Shown: positions 52,153 to 61,252 of the stretch, piece after piece
Numbering within the stretch: position 1 is the first letter of the stretch
Layout of the letters: the number at the start of each line of letters is the position of its first letter
From: Candidatus Zixiibacteriota bacterium
GTDB taxonomy: Bacteria > Zixibacteria > MSB-5A5 > GN15 > FEB-12
NCBI GenBank assembly: GCA_040756055.1
Contig: JBFLZR010000003.1
Location: 1 to 64,000, forward strand
Reading direction: 5' to 3'
DNA length: 64,000 nt
Translations under genes and position numbers: made by a program
The notes under the pieces: generated by a model
Seen by the model: only the letters and a program-made list of their open reading frames with translations
Told to the model about the DNA's origin: nothing
Database searches by the model: none

Positions 52153-53048
52153 TATTGATCCTCCTGTCCGTTGTCGGTCTTGCGCAGTGAGTGCATCACC
52201 AATCCCAAAAATCCGTACAGGGCCAGCGGCGGTACGAATGATTTAAAGATACCGTGCTGGATGGTCTCCGTATGCTGCGGAATCGCGTCATCGGGAAGGG
52301 TAGGCAATTCAGTGTTCTTGAAATCGGCCGCCGCGAGATACATCCAGCTGGTCCCGCCGATTTCGGTTTCGCCGTAGACGTGATCTTCATAGCGATCCGG
52401 CTGCATTCTGATGCGGGTATGTCCGAGGTCGATCAGCTCCTGGCGGGTGCCGAAAGTCAGGGCTTCGTTGGGGCATATTGAGACGCAGGCGGGGCGGTTG
52501 CCCTCGTCGAGGTGGCGCTCAATGCAGAAGGTGCATTTGCGCACCTGCGGATTGAGGGCGTTATCGTACTCGTAGGCCGGAATCTGGAAGGGGCAAGCCA
52601 CCATACAGTAGCGGCAGCCGATACATTTCCAGGCTTCGTAAACCACCGGACCGTTGTTGGCCTTGTTGAGGGCGCCGACAATACAGGCTGAGACGCAGGC
52701 CGGTTCGTTGCAGTGCATGCACTGGACCTTCATGGTGTAAGCCTTGCTCGTGGCCGGGTCGCTATACTGATTGACAACCGTGTAGGCTTTTGAGTGGGGA
52801 CGCCGATGTGTTTCGAATACGGATTTGTCCTCGAAAGCCGTAATCGGCTCTGTTGAGAGGGAGTGCTGGTTGTTGCAGGCCCATTCGCACTTGCGACAAC
52901 CGATGCATACGACGGTGTCTACCAGAACGCCGTATGTCGCCCTGCAGTCGAGGACCTCTCCGTCATCTGTTGCAAAGGCGCTGTTGGTGGCAAGGGCGGC
53001 GGAGCTTAACGCAGCAAGTTTGAAAAATTCTCTTCGTTTTAAGCTCAT
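52152..53048 (-). CDS. Tat-exported HybA/HmcB-like 4Fe-4S subunit
   Basis: The 298-residue protein starts with a twin-arginine signal (MSLKRREFFKLAALSSAALATNSAFA). Four cysteine groups follow (CIGCRKCEWACN, CNEPACVSACIVG, CIGCRYCMVACPF, CTFCIERHLDEGNRPACVSICP), giving four [4Fe-4S] clusters, and a C-terminal membrane anchor (FVPPLALYGFLGLVMHSLRK). This is the HybA/HmcB type. With the NrfD-like and cytochrome subunits it resembles a small Hmc-like quinone/periplasm electron complex; no hydrogenase is nearby. Confidence 0.92.
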   Translation of the reverse strand: MSLKRREFFKLAALSSAALATNSAFATDDGEVLDCRATYGVLVDTVVCIGCRKCEWACNNQHSLSTEPITAFEDKSVFETHRRPHSKAYTVVNQYSDPATSKAYTMKVQCMHCNEPACVSACIVGALNKANNGPVVYEAWKCIGCRYCMVACPFQIPAYEYDNALNPQVRKCTFCIERHLDEGNRPACVSICPNEALTFGTRQELIDLGHTRIRMQPDRYEDHVYGETEIGGTSWMYLAAADFKNTELPTLPDDAIPQHTETIQHGIFKSFVPPLALYGFLGLVMHSLRKTDNGQEDQ

Positions 53049-53311
53049 GTTTCTACCTATTTATACCTCTTGATGTTTGACTTCAAAGCAATGAATGTGA
53101 AGGATTTCACATATTTTACTCAATAAAGACCGCATTGTGGGTTGAATTTACCTCGTTAAACGAAATTTGTCAATAAGAACTGGTCGGGTTTGATTGGGAA
53201 ACCGGGGGGCTATTAGCTTCGCGCCTTACCGGTATATCCGCTTTTCAAGCTGCTGACGGGGGGTAGCAGGTTTTTGGCAAGGTTGGGCGGAGACATTTTC
53301 TTGGAATGAAA

Positions 53312-53388
53312 TGGTCGGGGTGAGAGGATTTGAACCTCCGACATCTTGCTCCCAAAGCAAGCGCGCTACCGGGCTGCGCCACACCCCG
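53312..53388 (-). tRNA. tRNA-Pro(TGG)
   Basis: Minus strand, 77 nt including encoded CCA: acceptor CGGGGTG/CACCCCG with discriminator A, anticodon stem CTTGC/GCAAG and loop TTTGGGA (anticodon TGG), T arm with TTCAAAT. Confidence 0.94.
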
Positions 53389-53637
53389 AACAACCGGCCC
53401 CATAATAGTCCAACATGGCGTTTTAGTCAAGGCGAATGTCGGACCGGCGTAAACCGGGCGGAGACGGGAATTGGGGGAAAAGGGCCTTTTCGACAGCAAT
53501 GGCAGATCCTTGGCTATCTGTCGATGGGCGGCAGGCTCAAACCCTGTTTGGGACTGACACTTTCCGTACATTCAGTTGTTCCTATCTGACCGCTGGATTA
53601 CATCCCCGATTTGCGGGACTCGGGAGTTTTCAATGGA

Positions 53638-53665
53638 ATGACGCGATCTTGCCGATCGCATCTGG
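53638..53665. repeat. 28-bp direct repeat, copy 1
   Basis: Identical over 28 bp to 54044-54071. The inner GCGAT...ATCGC halves form a small hairpin. Confidence 0.8.
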
Positions 53666-53687
53666 CCAAACCTAAAACGCCTCTTTC

Positions 53688-53751
53688 CCCCTCGCCCTCT
53701 GGGAGAGGGTCGGGGTGAGGGATTTCAAAAATAATGAAACGAACCCAAATC
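53688..53751. repeat. Inverted copy of the CCCTCACCCC palindromic element
   Basis: Reverse complement of 45210-45273 with a few differences, including AAACGAACCCAAATC at its right edge. Confidence 0.6.
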
Positions 53752-54043
53752 GTGGTAGCGATATGGAGGCGAAAAGAATACTGGGGATTTTTGTGGCAGA
53801 ACCGCTCACGATTATAGTCTTTCGCGGAAGAGGGTTCTGCGACGAAGATTGACTCCGGTACCCCACCTCACAGGTTAGTTTTTCTCGAATCATCTCCCAC
53901 CTGCCGCTGACGCTCTAGGTGGGGTACCATCGTTCAGGAAATCAGGTCTTGTAGGGGTTCAAAATTTTGAACCCCTGCGGTTCAGGCCGCAAGCAAGTTT
54001 GAGCCTGACACCCGTCGAAGACTGGATTCAGTTATTCAACGGG

Positions 54044-54071
54044 ATGACGCGATCTTGCCGATCGCATCTGG
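54044..54071. repeat. 28-bp direct repeat, copy 2
   Basis: Identical to 53638-53665; about 50 bases upstream of the rlmN start. Confidence 0.8.
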
Positions 54072-54123
54072 AGCGCCCATTGGGGCTTGCTAAATGGCGA
54101 ATTTGTGGTAAATTTACGCAACT

Positions 54124-55188
54124 ATGACGAAAATCAACCTGCTCGGATATACTTCCAGCGACCTCGAAAAGCTCATGCTCGAAATGGGCGAAAAGCCCTA
54201 CCGGGGAAAGCAACTGTTCAAGTGGCTCTACAAACACCGTCAGTATGACTTCGAGATGATCTCCGACCTGACCAAGAGGCTCCGCCAGAAACTCGATGAT
54301 TTGTATTATGTTGAAGGTCTCAGGTTGGCGCGCGAGGATGTATCGGCTGATGGTACCCGGAAGTTTCTGTTTGGGCTCGATGACGGCTGCAGTATCGAGT
54401 CGGTGCTTATACCCGAAGAGGATTCGGACCGTCGGACTATCTGCGTGTCCACTCAGGTGGGTTGCGCGCTCGGTTGTATATTCTGCGCGACAGGGTCGAT
54501 GGGTTTCAGCCGCAATTTGACGGTGGGTGAAATCGTGGGGCAGCTTTTGTTTGTCCGGGATAATTTTGGCGAGGACGCGTTTACGAATATTGTCATGATG
54601 GGTATGGGCGAGCCGCTCTTGAATCTTCAGAATGTGGTCGAGGCGGTGAACATAATATCCGCCGGGGATGGGCTTTCGGTGGCGGCCAAGAAGGTTACGA
54701 TATCGACCGCCGGTATCGCCCCGAAAATCGTGGAACTGGCGGATTTGAAACTGAAATCCCGTTTGGCGGTATCATTAAATGCAGCCACCGATGAGAAACG
54801 TTTGAAAATAATGCCGATTGCCAGGTCATATTCCCTCGAGCAGCTTCGCGAAGCGTTGCTTTATTATACCCGTCAGACAAAATCGAGGGTGACGTTTGAG
54901 TATATTCTCTTTGAGGGGTTCAATGACACGAAAGCCGATGTCAAGGCTATCGCGGAGTTTATAAAATCGATACCGTGTAAGATAAATCTTTTGGCGTATA
55001 ATCCGGTTGAGTCGTTGGCGGCGGTCGACGGGCCCCAGTTGCGAAGGCCATCGGACGAGAAAGTGGACTGGTTCGCCAAGCAGCTTTATCCCCGCGCCCC
55101 GGCCGTGACTGTGCGCAGAAGCCGGGGAGTGGATATTAATGCCGCCTGCGGACAACTCGCGGCGAAGCACAAACTGAGGAGCACCTGA
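54124..55188 (+). CDS. rlmN: Dual-specificity RNA methyltransferase RlmN
   Basis: The 354-residue radical-SAM protein matches RlmN throughout: LGYTSSDLEKLMLEMGEKPYRGKQLFKWLYK at the start, the CxxxCxxC cluster motif CALGCIFCATG, GMGEPLLN, STAGIAPKI and RRSRGVDINAACGQLA with the C-terminal catalytic Cys. It methylates adenine 2503 of 23S rRNA and A37 of some tRNAs. No Shine-Dalgarno site is visible before the ATG. It ends in TGATG with the next gene. Confidence 0.95.
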   Translation: MTKINLLGYTSSDLEKLMLEMGEKPYRGKQLFKWLYKHRQYDFEMISDLTKRLRQKLDDLYYVEGLRLAREDVSADGTRKFLFGLDDGCSIESVLIPEEDSDRRTICVSTQVGCALGCIFCATGSMGFSRNLTVGEIVGQLLFVRDNFGEDAFTNIVMMGMGEPLLNLQNVVEAVNIISAGDGLSVAAKKVTISTAGIAPKIVELADLKLKSRLAVSLNAATDEKRLKIMPIARSYSLEQLREALLYYTRQTKSRVTFEYILFEGFNDTKADVKAIAEFIKSIPCKINLLAYNPVESLAAVDGPQLRRPSDEKVDWFAKQLYPRAPAVTVRRSRGVDINAACGQLAAKHKLRST

Positions 55189-56591
55189 TGAGTAGAATTG
55201 TCGTGATGATAACGTTTCTGATCTGGCTGTGCGCCGGAGTACTTTCCGCTCAGGAAGTGAATGTCACCGTCGGTGAGTTGAAAATACCCGGGTTCAAGTG
55301 GGGTGCGCAGCCGGTCCAGCTCACGGTGACCAATAACAGCGACTATATGAAGTTCGTGGTTTCTATCGTGCATGTGGAATTCAGTGAGGCCGACCCGCCT
55401 TATAGTCGCAACGACCGCTTTCATGATCTTGTGCAGCCGGGGATGACCGAGACAATCGAGCCGCTGGTATATATCCCGGGCAGTTATGGTCCGGCGACGA
55501 TAACGATAGATTTTTACGATGTGGTGGATACTCTGGACGCGGTTTCGGCCGGTGAACATATTCTTCACAAGGTGATTGAGGCGGACTTTCCGAAGCCGGA
55601 TACGCTGAAGCAGGTATTTGACACGCGGCTGGTGTTTCCCAGCCGGGTGGAGGAACATCCCTATTTTGAGAGCGAGTTCTCCCGGTTGACGCTCGGGTTG
55701 CTTGCCGAAGGCAAATCGCCGGAGGAGATTCATGAGCTAACCGGCGCGGACCGTCAGTTTGTATTGGAGCAACTTCGGTTTTTTGCCGGGCAGCGTCTTA
55801 TAGTTCAGAAGGAAGATTCCATAGATGTCGCTATTCCTGTGATATCAAAGGAGGAAGGGTCGGTTCAGGCCAAACTTGCCGACCGGGCGGCTCAGTCGCT
55901 GGCGGGGATCATCGCCGGCAATATGCCGGCTTATCGGGCGGTCCTTGACTCGCTTGTCGCGGCCAAGGTTGTTCCGACCGACAGCACTGATGTTCTCGAT
56001 GACGCGGTGGTTTTGTACAAGCCATATCCGGTGGTTACGGCCTTGGTGCTGTGGAATCTGTTGGGAACGCAGTTTATCGCGGGGGGAAATCAGCTGGATA
56101 TGTTCTGGGGATTGGATATCTGTAATTTGCCGAAGATGGAATATCTCTATGCCGCCCCCGAGGGGCCGGAGTATAACGGACGATTTTTTTACGCCTTTCT
56201 TTATGATGGGCGCAACGTGCGGCTGATTTCGAGTAATCATCCGCCCAGGATACTTTGTAGCGGCAATTTCCCTCCGCAGCGCGGCTCCACCGGGGCGGCC
56301 AAATGGAGGCACGATGAGAGTGACCGTCCGGAATATATCATGCTCGACCCGGTTAAGGTGGTTCCGGCACTGGAAACGCTGGCGGCCGGTACATCCGGTA
56401 TAATCGACACCACGCTCCAGCAGGCGCGCAATAACGCCGAGCAATTCGGGCGAGGGGTGGTGACACGCGGATATAAGCTCTGGCTGTGGAACCTGGTGGT
56501 GACAAAGGTGACCGACATACTGATGGAGCAGGGAGTGCTGCCCGATCCGGGAGAAGCTTTATATGTATTCAGTGTGAAGAAAGGAAATTGA
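55188..56591 (+). CDS. Exported protein of unknown function
   Basis: The 467-residue protein has a signal peptide (VMITFLIWLCAGVLSAQEV) and GGAG-type site before the ATG. A beta-rich N-terminal part (VTVGELKIPGFKWGAQPVQLTV) is followed near residues 165-215 by SPEEIHELTGADRQFVLEQLRFFAGQRLI, resembling a winged-helix or SHOCT-like short repeat, and a larger unassigned domain. TGATG coupling to rlmN may be coincidental. No family was recognised. Confidence 0.6.
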   Translation: MSRIVVMITFLIWLCAGVLSAQEVNVTVGELKIPGFKWGAQPVQLTVTNNSDYMKFVVSIVHVEFSEADPPYSRNDRFHDLVQPGMTETIEPLVYIPGSYGPATITIDFYDVVDTLDAVSAGEHILHKVIEADFPKPDTLKQVFDTRLVFPSRVEEHPYFESEFSRLTLGLLAEGKSPEEIHELTGADRQFVLEQLRFFAGQRLIVQKEDSIDVAIPVISKEEGSVQAKLADRAAQSLAGIIAGNMPAYRAVLDSLVAAKVVPTDSTDVLDDAVVLYKPYPVVTALVLWNLLGTQFIAGGNQLDMFWGLDICNLPKMEYLYAAPEGPEYNGRFFYAFLYDGRNVRLISSNHPPRILCSGNFPPQRGSTGAAKWRHDESDRPEYIMLDPVKVVPALETLAAGTSGIIDTTLQQARNNAEQFGRGVVTRGYKLWLWNLVVTKVTDILMEQGVLPDPGEALYVFSVKKGN

Positions 56592-56592
56592 T

Positions 56593-57030
56593 ATGAGGCT
56601 GAGTGTGTCGGTAAAGCTCGCTGTGGTTTTTGCGCTTGTGGTGTCGTTGGTGTGGAGTGGTTGCTCAAAAAAGTCTCCGAAGCGCGACCAGATACCCCTT
56701 TTGAAGGGAAAGATATTCGCTCTGCAGGAAGCGGTTAAGGAGCGCAACCGGGCGGCTATCGACTCGCTGTTGTCGGTTAAGATAATCGATAACGGTCAGA
56801 GTTCGGATTCGCTTCTGAGTTTCGTGTATGGTCCGGACGGCGGATTCGGGTTTGAAAGATTCGGTAATTGCGAGATTCTTTACACGGCCAATAAGGCGCG
56901 CATGGAGTGCTACGTGATGGACTCGACCTCGCAGGAAGACCGTCCGGTCACTTTCTTTATGGCTCTGGAAGATGACATGTGGCTGTTTACCAGTTTTCAG
57001 CAGGGCGGCGGGGAAAAAGACAGCCTTTAA
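56593..57030 (+). CDS. Small lipoprotein
   Basis: The 145-residue protein has a lipoprotein signal (VVFALVVSLVWSGCSKKS; lipobox WSGC) and a compact domain (QIPLLKGKIFALQEAVKERNRAAIDSLLSV ... CEILYTANKARMECYVMD) resembling the NTF2/DUF4440-like fold used by many small envelope proteins. AAGGA precedes the ATG. It follows the 55188 gene by one base and shares its operon. Confidence 0.6.
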   Translation: MRLSVSVKLAVVFALVVSLVWSGCSKKSPKRDQIPLLKGKIFALQEAVKERNRAAIDSLLSVKIIDNGQSSDSLLSFVYGPDGGFGFERFGNCEILYTANKARMECYVMDSTSQEDRPVTFFMALEDDMWLFTSFQQGGGEKDSL

Positions 57031-57044
57031 TGCTTGCGGATTTC

Positions 57045-57080
57045 CAAAAAAAACAGGCGCGATAAGCGCCTGTTTTTTTA
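57045..57080. terminator. Bidirectional terminator between the lipoprotein and ctpA-like gene
   Basis: A 9-bp perfect stem AACAGGCGC/GCGCCTGTT with loop GATAA has A8 on the left and T on the right, ending both convergent genes. Confidence 0.9.
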
Positions 57081-57104
57081 TAGTCCATTGACTCTATTCG
57101 ATTT

Positions 57105-58916
57105 TTACAGCTCGGCCTTTTTCTCGTCGGCTGTGAGCAGCTCCGAATACTCTCCCGGAGTGGAGAGGATCTCGATCGCTTTCGTGATCGTAGGGTCGGA
57201 CTTCAGAACGATCTCTTCGTACACGCCGCGTTCACCGGCGACCGCCGCGACGATTTCACGCTTGATCGTGCGGGTGATATAGTCACGGGATTCGTCGAAG
57301 TCGTCTTCCTTCTCTTTTGCCACCAGCACGCGCAGACTATCAACAGCGCCCTGGAAGATATCCTGGCGGCCTTCGTCCTTGACCTCAGCTTCAAGTTTCT
57401 CGAGGGCAATCTGAAGTGAAGTCTGGTAGTCGAAGTCTTTTTCTTTGATGAACCGGCGGAACTGGCTGACGATATCATCGGTCACCACGAAGTCCGGTTT
57501 GACATCGGGGTGTTCGGAGACATATTTGACGGCGAAGTCAAAGAAGAGCGATTTGCGTTCCAGGTTGATTTCGATGGGTTTCCAGGTTTCGCGCTCGACT
57601 TCGATATCCGGAACGATACCGCCGCCGCCATAGACGACCCTTCCGCCGTTGGTGTAATAGATTTCTTTCTCCGAGACAGTCATGGTGTCCGAGGTTTCGG
57701 CTGAGTCGTCTTCGAGCATATCGGGATGATCATCGAAATTTTTGCCCTGCTTGTCGGCTTTCTGGATGCATCGTCCGGACGGTACGTAATATTTCGCGGT
57801 TGTCAGCTTGAGGGCCATGGAACCGTCGTTGGAAATGTTGAAAATCTGCTGGACGAGTCCCTTGCCGTAGGTATTGGCTCCCACGATCAGCCCGCGGTCC
57901 CAGTCCTGGATGGCGCCGGCAACGATTTCAGAAGCCGAGGCGGTGCCTTCGTCAGCGAGAATGACCAGCGGTTTGTCGGGGGTGAATATAGGGGCGCGAT
58001 CGGAGTAATAGTGACGCTCGCTGCTTTCGAAGCGTCCTTTGGTATAGACAATCTCGCGTCCGCGCTCAAGAAAGAGCTCGGCGGTTTCTTTGGCCTGGTC
58101 GAGAAGGCCGCCGCCGTTGCCCCGAAGGTCGAAAATCAGAGATCCGACATTTTGTTCGTTAAGGGCGGTGACAGCCTCGCGCAGCTCGTGGCTGGTCTCC
58201 TCGGCAAACCGCGACAGACGAACATACCCGATGTTGGTGCCGGGGATGACGCCATAGTAGTTCACGGATTTCAGTTCGATGATGGCGCGTTCGATTTCGA
58301 ATTCCATGAGGTCTTTTATTCCGGCTCTCTGGATCATGAGAACGACACTGGTTCCCGCTTTGCCGCGCATCATGGCGGAAGCATCGGACGAACTCATACC
58401 TTCGGTGGAGACACCATCGATCTCATATATAACGTCGCCGGCGCGCAGTCCACGGCGGTATGCGGGCGTGCCTTCGATAGGGGTAATGATGACGATTCGG
58501 TCGCCGCGACCATCGATCTGCATTCCGAGACCTTCGTACTTGCCGTGGGTTGATTCCATGAGTGCGTCATAGGAGGATTTTTCCATCAGAACCGAAAAGC
58601 GATCGAGGTCCTCGAGCATGCCGACAATACCGGCTTTGATGATTTCCTTGGTGTCGACCTCTTCCATGTACTGGTTGCGAATATTGAAAGCAGTCTGAGT
58701 CAGCTTTTTAACATCGCTGAGAAATGTGTCGCGATCGGACTGATCTGTTTGCTCAGGCTGAACAGGTTCTTCGGTATTAATGTGGACAGTGTCAGCCCAG
58801 AGGACCGGCTCTGCATTGACTTTGGAGGTTTGTACTGCTTCACCCGAACCGACCACCCATATGAGTGCCAGAGCAAATACCGTTATGCCGAATAACTGCA
58901 GCGAATAGCGAACCAT
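57105..58916 (-). CDS. S41 carboxyl-terminal processing protease (CtpA type)
   Basis: GGAGG lies just before the ATG at 58916. The 603-residue protein has a signal/anchor peptide, a PDZ domain (YEGLGMQIDGRGDRIVIITPIEGTPAYRRGLRAGDVIYEIDG), the S41 core with FDLRGNGGGLLDQA, the catalytic Ser/Lys pair in LADEGTASASEIVAGAIQDWDRGLIVGANTYGKGLVQ, and a long C-terminal extension. It should cut the C-termini of periplasmic or envelope substrates. Confidence 0.93.
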   Translation of the reverse strand: MVRYSLQLFGITVFALALIWVVGSGEAVQTSKVNAEPVLWADTVHINTEEPVQPEQTDQSDRDTFLSDVKKLTQTAFNIRNQYMEEVDTKEIIKAGIVGMLEDLDRFSVLMEKSSYDALMESTHGKYEGLGMQIDGRGDRIVIITPIEGTPAYRRGLRAGDVIYEIDGVSTEGMSSSDASAMMRGKAGTSVVLMIQRAGIKDLMEFEIERAIIELKSVNYYGVIPGTNIGYVRLSRFAEETSHELREAVTALNEQNVGSLIFDLRGNGGGLLDQAKETAELFLERGREIVYTKGRFESSERHYYSDRAPIFTPDKPLVILADEGTASASEIVAGAIQDWDRGLIVGANTYGKGLVQQIFNISNDGSMALKLTTAKYYVPSGRCIQKADKQGKNFDDHPDMLEDDSAETSDTMTVSEKEIYYTNGGRVVYGGGGIVPDIEVERETWKPIEINLERKSLFFDFAVKYVSEHPDVKPDFVVTDDIVSQFRRFIKEKDFDYQTSLQIALEKLEAEVKDEGRQDIFQGAVDSLRVLVAKEKEDDFDESRDYITRTIKREIVAAVAGERGVYEEIVLKSDPTITKAIEILSTPGEYSELLTADEKKAEL

Positions 58917-59269
58917 AAATCCTCCGTTTATATTAAAATTCCGTTTTGCAAGGTACGAACATAATCTTTGTTGTCAAGTTTGACTACATCCTGTGTTTAT
59001 ATCGTATCTGTTTGTTAATTATACGCTTACCAAACCCTTCTGTTGCAAATATGTTGCCCGTCGATTGAATATATATTAACCCGATGAATCCTTTCGGCTT
59101 AAGCGGCCACAGCTCACTTCGGGCAGGGCATGGTTGCAGGATTTTGGCCGGCAAATTGTGAATCTCATTTCAACTTGATTTACCGTGTTCATATCACCAT
59201 ACTATAAAACATTGGCGCCGGGTAAATGTTCAAAATGTGCGCACAATCCGCGTCATGGTGCTTATCATG
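58917..59269. other. Intergenic region, no gene seen
   Basis: About 350 bases between divergent genes, AT-rich. It must hold promoters for both, but no convincing pair of boxes was found and no structured element stands out. Confidence 0.5.
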
Positions 59270-60043
59270 TTTAGACGTTCGAAGTTATTTGCGATCATTT
59301 TGAATCTTTTGTTGCCCGGGCTGGGGCATATTTACTGGCGCGAGTATTTGTTCGGGATATTCGTCTTTCTGATAATGCTCATCGCTTCTCTTTTGTTTTT
59401 CGTTTCCTTTTTTCTCTCTGTGTCGCTGTGGGTTTGGCTGTTGATGATGGCGCTCCCAATACTCTTTTATCTATTTACGTTTATCGATCTGGTGCGGGCG
59501 GTGGGGGTAAAACGCGACAAGCTTAAACCGGGGAAGAAATCGGCAGTCATATTTCTGGCGGTGGGGATTGCCTATCAGTTGTTGTCGCCGAGCGCGCCTG
59601 TCAATTTCGGTTTGCAGAACTTTCCGGATGTCTTCGTTTTGAAAGACACCAGTCTCAGTCCTATCCATTCGGAAGGGGCGCTTTTGAAGGCGAGCCGTCT
59701 GGCGTACTCGGTCGATTTCGTCTTTTTGCGCAAGCCGGTTTTGTACGCGCTTCCCGAGCGCTACGATATAGTCCGGTTCCGTGGGGCCGACGGGGGCAAA
59801 CTTAACGGGATCGTTCTGGGTCTGCCCACCGAAGAGGTTGAGATGGCTGATGGCGTGCTGGTGGTGAACGGTCTGCCGGATTTCAGGGAGCCGGCTCACG
59901 GGATGGTGCTTCAGGGTGATTGCCAATTGACATATGTGTCGAGTTACTCTATTTTGGTCGCGACCTTGAACCTTGGACGGGTAGATACCGTATATATGGT
60001 ACCTCTTACGGATGTAGTAGGGGAGGTTAGTAAAGTAATCTGA
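59270..60043 (+). CDS. Membrane protein with degenerate signal-peptidase-I-like domain
   Basis: The start at ATG 59270 (MFRRSKLFAIILNLLLPGLGHIYW) is chosen over an upstream GTG. The 257-residue protein has three or four hydrophobic segments in its first 100 residues (TM2-like LNLLLPGLGHIYWREYLFG), then an S26-like domain: KDTSLSPIHSEGALLKASRLAYS, VRFRG...GIVLGLPTEEVEMADGVLVVNGLPD. In active signal peptidase I the serine motif SMxP is followed by a KRVIGLPGD lysine; here the serine-like position remains but the Lys aligns to Gly, so it may be inactive. Function unknown. Confidence 0.6.
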   Translation, partial: FRRSKLFAIILNLLLPGLGHIYWREYLFGIFVFLIMLIASLLFFVSFFLSVSLWVWLLMMALPILFYLFTFIDLVRAVGVKRDKLKPGKKSAVIFLAVGIAYQLLSPSAPVNFGLQNFPDVFVLKDTSLSPIHSEGALLKASRLAYSVDFVFLRKPVLYALPERYDIVRFRGADGGKLNGIVLGLPTEEVEMADGVLVVNGLPDFREPAHGMVLQGDCQLTYVSSYSILVATLNLGRVDTVYMVPLTDVVGEVSKVI

Positions 60044-60699
60044 TGCGGGTTAAATATATCATTTTCGACCTTGACGGTACCTTGATAGATTCTTCGGATG
60101 GGGTGGTGGCGGCGGTCAATTATTCCCTCAGGCAGATGGGTCAGCCGGAACGAACGGCGGATGACATAAAACCGTTCATAGGCTATTCCCTGCGTCTGAT
60201 GTACCCATCGTTTACGGATGTCCCCTATGAAGAACTTCACCGACACTTTCAGACGAAGGCGGCTGAGACGGTGGTGTCATCGACGGTGGTGCTGCCGGGC
60301 GTTGAAGATACGCTTCGCGATCTGGCCGCACGCGGTTACCGTCTGGCCATCGCTTCGACAAAGATCAAACGGCACATTCAGGGCATAATCGATAAATTCA
60401 ACTGGAAGGACCTGATCAGCGCCTACGCAGGCGGGGATGAGGTCACTCACGTCAAACCGCACCCGGAGATTCTTCTGCTGACCCTAAAACGTCTATCGGC
60501 CAATCCGGATGAGACGGTAGTGGTAGGAGACACCATAAACGATATTGAAGCCGCAAGGATGGTGCCGATGACTTCGGTGGCTGTCAACTCACCATACGGC
60601 GGTACCGAGAGACTTCTAAAATCCAAGCCGGACTTCTTCGTGGAGTCCATAGCAGACGTTCCGGGGATACTAAACAGACTTCAAAAGGAGGCTATATGA
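60043..60699 (+). CDS. HAD-superfamily phosphatase (phosphoglycolate phosphatase-like)
   Basis: The 218-residue protein overlaps the previous gene by TGATG and has the HAD motifs in order: FDLDGTLIDSSDGVV (nucleophile Asp), ASTKIKRHI (Ser/Thr), Lys in HVKPHPEI, and VVGDTINDIEAA (acidic pair). The Gph/PpaX type is suggested by the cap domain and length. The substrate cannot be told from sequence. Confidence 0.88.
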   Translation: MRVKYIIFDLDGTLIDSSDGVVAAVNYSLRQMGQPERTADDIKPFIGYSLRLMYPSFTDVPYEELHRHFQTKAAETVVSSTVVLPGVEDTLRDLAARGYRLAIASTKIKRHIQGIIDKFNWKDLISAYAGGDEVTHVKPHPEILLLTLKRLSANPDETVVVGDTINDIEAARMVPMTSVAVNSPYGGTERLLKSKPDFFVESIADVPGILNRLQKEAI

Positions 60700-61196
60700 A
60701 GCGGATATATGTGCATTCATTCAAGACGGGTCTGGGCACTATTCGGACAGCCGCTACCGACAAGGGCCTGGCTGTCCTATCACTGCCGGGCGAGTCCGAG
60801 AGGCTGTTCAGGGCGAGGGTTCGTCGATATTTCAAAGGCTATGAGGTCAATGAAGGGGGCGCGACCAACCGGGAAACTGAGAAACAGGTGAGGCAATACC
60901 TTGGCGGGAAGCTGAAGCATTTTACGCTCAAGCTGGATATCCAGGGAACCGAGTTTCAGAAGAAGGCGCTTAAGAAAGTGGCGAGTATTCCGTACGGAAA
61001 GACGTCATCGTACGGCGAGATTGCCAGGGCGCTCGGCGCCCCGAAGGCTGCCCGCGCGGTTGGAAGCGCGAATGCCCGTAACAATCTTCCACTCGTCATT
61101 CCGTGCCATCGGGTGGTGGCTTCGAGCGGTCTGGGCGGGTACGGCGGCGGTCTGGCGATGAAAACACAATTGCTAAAGATGGAAGGCGCGATATAA
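60696..61196 (+). CDS. ogt: O6-methylguanine-DNA methyltransferase (Ogt/Ada C-terminal type)
   Basis: AAAGGAGG lies five bases before the ATG, which overlaps the HAD gene as ATGA. The 166-residue protein has GTEFQKKALKKVASIPYGKTSSYGEIARALG and the active-site IPCHRVVASSGLGGYGGGLAMKTQLLKMEG (acceptor Cys in PCHRV). It repairs alkylated guanine by a one-time transfer. The N-terminal part is short, as in Ogt. Confidence 0.92.
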   Translation: MKRIYVHSFKTGLGTIRTAATDKGLAVLSLPGESERLFRARVRRYFKGYEVNEGGATNRETEKQVRQYLGGKLKHFTLKLDIQGTEFQKKALKKVASIPYGKTSSYGEIARALGAPKAARAVGSANARNNLPLVIPCHRVVASSGLGGYGGGLAMKTQLLKMEGAI

Positions 61197-61252
61197 GTCG
61201 CGGCGAAACAGGTTTAACAAAATCGATTTATGGCAGAAAGGTTAAGGGGCAG

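Larger units (their letters stand above)
53389..54123. other. Gene-free repeat-rich gap before rlmN
   Basis: About 735 bases without a convincing gene. It holds an identical 28-bp direct repeat (53638-53665 and 54044-54071), the inverted copy of the 45210-45273 element, and a partial 140-bp repeat fragment near 53990. The frames in it are low-quality and repeat-derived. Confidence 0.7.

Noticed and set aside
53436-53675. Open frame after tRNA-Pro
   Set aside because: It runs through low-complexity and repeat sequence with no homology or ribosome site.
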